From Haliclystus octoradiatus (lineage: Eukaryota; Cnidaria; Staurozoa; Stauromedusae; Haliclystidae): DNA of 64,000 nt. This document shows, piece after piece, positions 62,586 to 64,000 of this stretch. The stretch covers positions 4,481,845 through 4,545,844 of the forward strand of contig OU744453.1 in NCBI GenBank assembly GCA_916610825.1. Direction: 5' to 3'. Made by a program: the position numbers and the translations under genes. Position 1 is the first letter of the stretch; the number at the start of each line of letters is the position of its first letter. The notes beneath the pieces are model-generated. The model was given only the letters and a program-made list of their open reading frames with translations, did no database searches and was not told where the DNA came from.

Positions 62586-63735
62586 GTACGAACATTAATT
62601 AATATATTTATACACGTATCGATAGTGCCAAGATATTATAGTAGAACCAAAATAGTCTAACTCAGATTTGTGTTTGAAAGAGATTTAAACAGGCCGTAAT
62701 ATTATCTTACCTTTGGGAAAATCAACTAAATAAAATGTATTTAACATCCTCAAGTATTGAATAATTCAAATTTAAAAACCTTCGTCCGACATCAATAACA
62801 TCCACAAAAGTCTATCTTTGTTGACCCAATATTGATCATTTCCAAACATTTTGATCGCTGCAAAATCACTGAGAATTGGCCTCAAAAGCTATTTTAAGAT
62901 CATCTTGATTGATCGTTTTGATGCGAAAAAATTTGCGGGGTCAGATTATCAAACAAACGAACTGGGTTTCTTGTGAAAAATAAAACATTTATTCGCGCTG
63001 TTCAGATGAAATCATGAAACCCGAACCTGTTTGATTTTTGCCACACGCGACATTTCAAAACATGTATGTTTTTTATTTATATTTACTAAAAGTAGACAAA
63101 GTTGAGACACGCTAAAAAAATCTTGAGCCCCCAAAGCGAATGATTTTCAGCTTCCTGAGAATCTCACAACTTTTTCTCGTTTTGTAAATATGTATAGCAA
63201 CATGTGTATGTGGTAAACGAATGCTGAAATCTCATTACACGGTGCGTTTTCACAATTCAAGATTTAATTCCTATCTCAATTCAAGTTGCATTATATGTTC
63301 TTGTTTTGCATGCTGCACATTAAGACCATACACTTATTTAACACTTATTTAACACAGCTTCATCTAACTATCTTTGTTTGAGAATATAATTGAGATTCCT
63401 CATACATTGATTAATCAATCACGTTGTTATTCAACCGGGACGGACGGTAGCCTGCGCGCAGACCCAAATCTTTTTTTTATGATTAGTAGGGTCTGCGTAA
63501 TATCGACAGAAAGCTTGCGCTGGGCGGAAGTTGGAGGGAGTGGCGGAACGTCACTACACTTTAACTCCTGCTGCTCAGCGTTGTTCAACGACAGACGGCG
63601 TCACAAACAGCATTTCTGCAAGTCCGATTTTCGTAAATAACAAAACTTTTCACAATCAAAATTGACACTTATTATTTACGAAATAAGATGAGTTGATTCA
63701 TAACCACGTTCAAATGTTTCATACTAACTTGATAC
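62586..63735 (+). other. Incomplete 3' intron of Mi-2
   Basis: No further Mi-2 exon is seen here. A short inverted repeat GCAGACCC ... GGGTCTGC (63459-63496), with similarity to 56862-56880, precedes a locally GC-rich stretch (about 63505-63600). Otherwise it is AT-rich without recognisable structure. Confidence 0.5.
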
Positions 63736-63896
63736 AAAGTACTATTTTTGCTCAATATGAAGTGATCTAAGTTGTCCAATGTTTTTAATGCATTTGTTTT
63801 TGACAAAGAAACTCGAAAATTGACATCGGCATCGGTAATAAAACGATGTTGAGAATTAGTCTTTCGTAAAGAAATATTTTTGTAATCCATTGCCAT
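63736..63896 (-). CDS. Possible first exon of an unidentified gene
   Basis: On the - strand, GCCATGGCAATGG is a good start context. The frame reads AMDYKNISLRKTNSQHRF, then VNFRVSLSKTNALKTLDNLD and FILSKNSTLYQ, followed by GTTAGTATG, a possible donor at 63735. I recognise no family. It would be antisense to, or nested in, the last Mi-2 intron. Confidence 0.3.
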
Positions 63897-64000
63897 GGCG
63901 CAGCGAAAAAGATCCAGAGATTAAATCGTTCTATATCTAATAAAATGATTTGTTCTTTCGATATTACCCATGACAAATTGGCTTTTACGATGAACACAAA

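Overview
The window is animal nuclear DNA: AT-rich, with spliced genes, GT-AG introns, AATAAA poly(A) signals, tRNA-derived SINEs and many short palindromic DNA transposon remnants. It holds three genes of ordinary metazoan families. The proteins are clearly homologous to, but well diverged from, the vertebrate versions as I remember them, and introns are many and about 0.3-2 kb long. This suggests a non-vertebrate animal, perhaps a fast-evolving one such as a tunicate. I cannot name the species.

Layout. (1) 1-4702, + strand: the last five coding exons of a CEP104-like ciliary-tip gene (C-terminal zinc-finger domain), with a poly(A) signal near 4954. (2) 4703-7428: gene-free spacer with a terminal-inverted-repeat element and a SINE. 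(3) 7429-17903, - strand: a complete five-exon gene for a PARP12/ZC3HAV1 (ZAP)-type protein of 660 residues. It has an N-terminal winged-helix-like segment, five CCCH fingers, two WWE modules and a PARP fold whose active-site histidine position is tyrosine. CEP104 and this gene converge. (4) 17904-20854: spacer between two divergent genes, holding a GC-rich inverted-repeat element and a hairpin. (5) 20855-62585 and beyond, + strand: a Mi-2/CHD3-4-5 chromatin remodeller rebuilt here as 38 exons in continuous reading phase, 1745 codons to the last exon seen. It includes an 11-nt micro-exon. Its final exon or exons lie past the right edge. (6) 62586-64000: part of the next Mi-2 intron, with a possible - strand exon.

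Gene functions. Mi-2 is the ATPase of the NuRD complex: CHDNT, paired PHD fingers, paired chromodomains, SNF2 motor, DUF1087, SANT-like region and CHDCT2 appear in the family order. CEP104 acts at the tips of growing cilia. The ZAP-like protein would bind RNA through CCCH fingers and poly-ADP-ribose through WWE. No pathway links the three; the adjacency looks like ordinary animal gene order.

The unusual content is in the introns. I could sort the repeats into families: (a) TA-flanked pogo/Tigger-like MITEs with CAGT..AACCTGT ends or GTAACCCGCTTAAG ends; (b) several hAT-like families, seven copies with 8-bp target-site duplications readable in the text; (c) a TTCATGAAC palindromic family with CCCCTGCGAAAA ends, related to tandem arrays including a 33-bp/231-bp higher-order array just after the CHDCT2 exon; (d) foldback elements; (e) four tRNA-headed SINE families. 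Several lie within 10-35 bp of splice sites.
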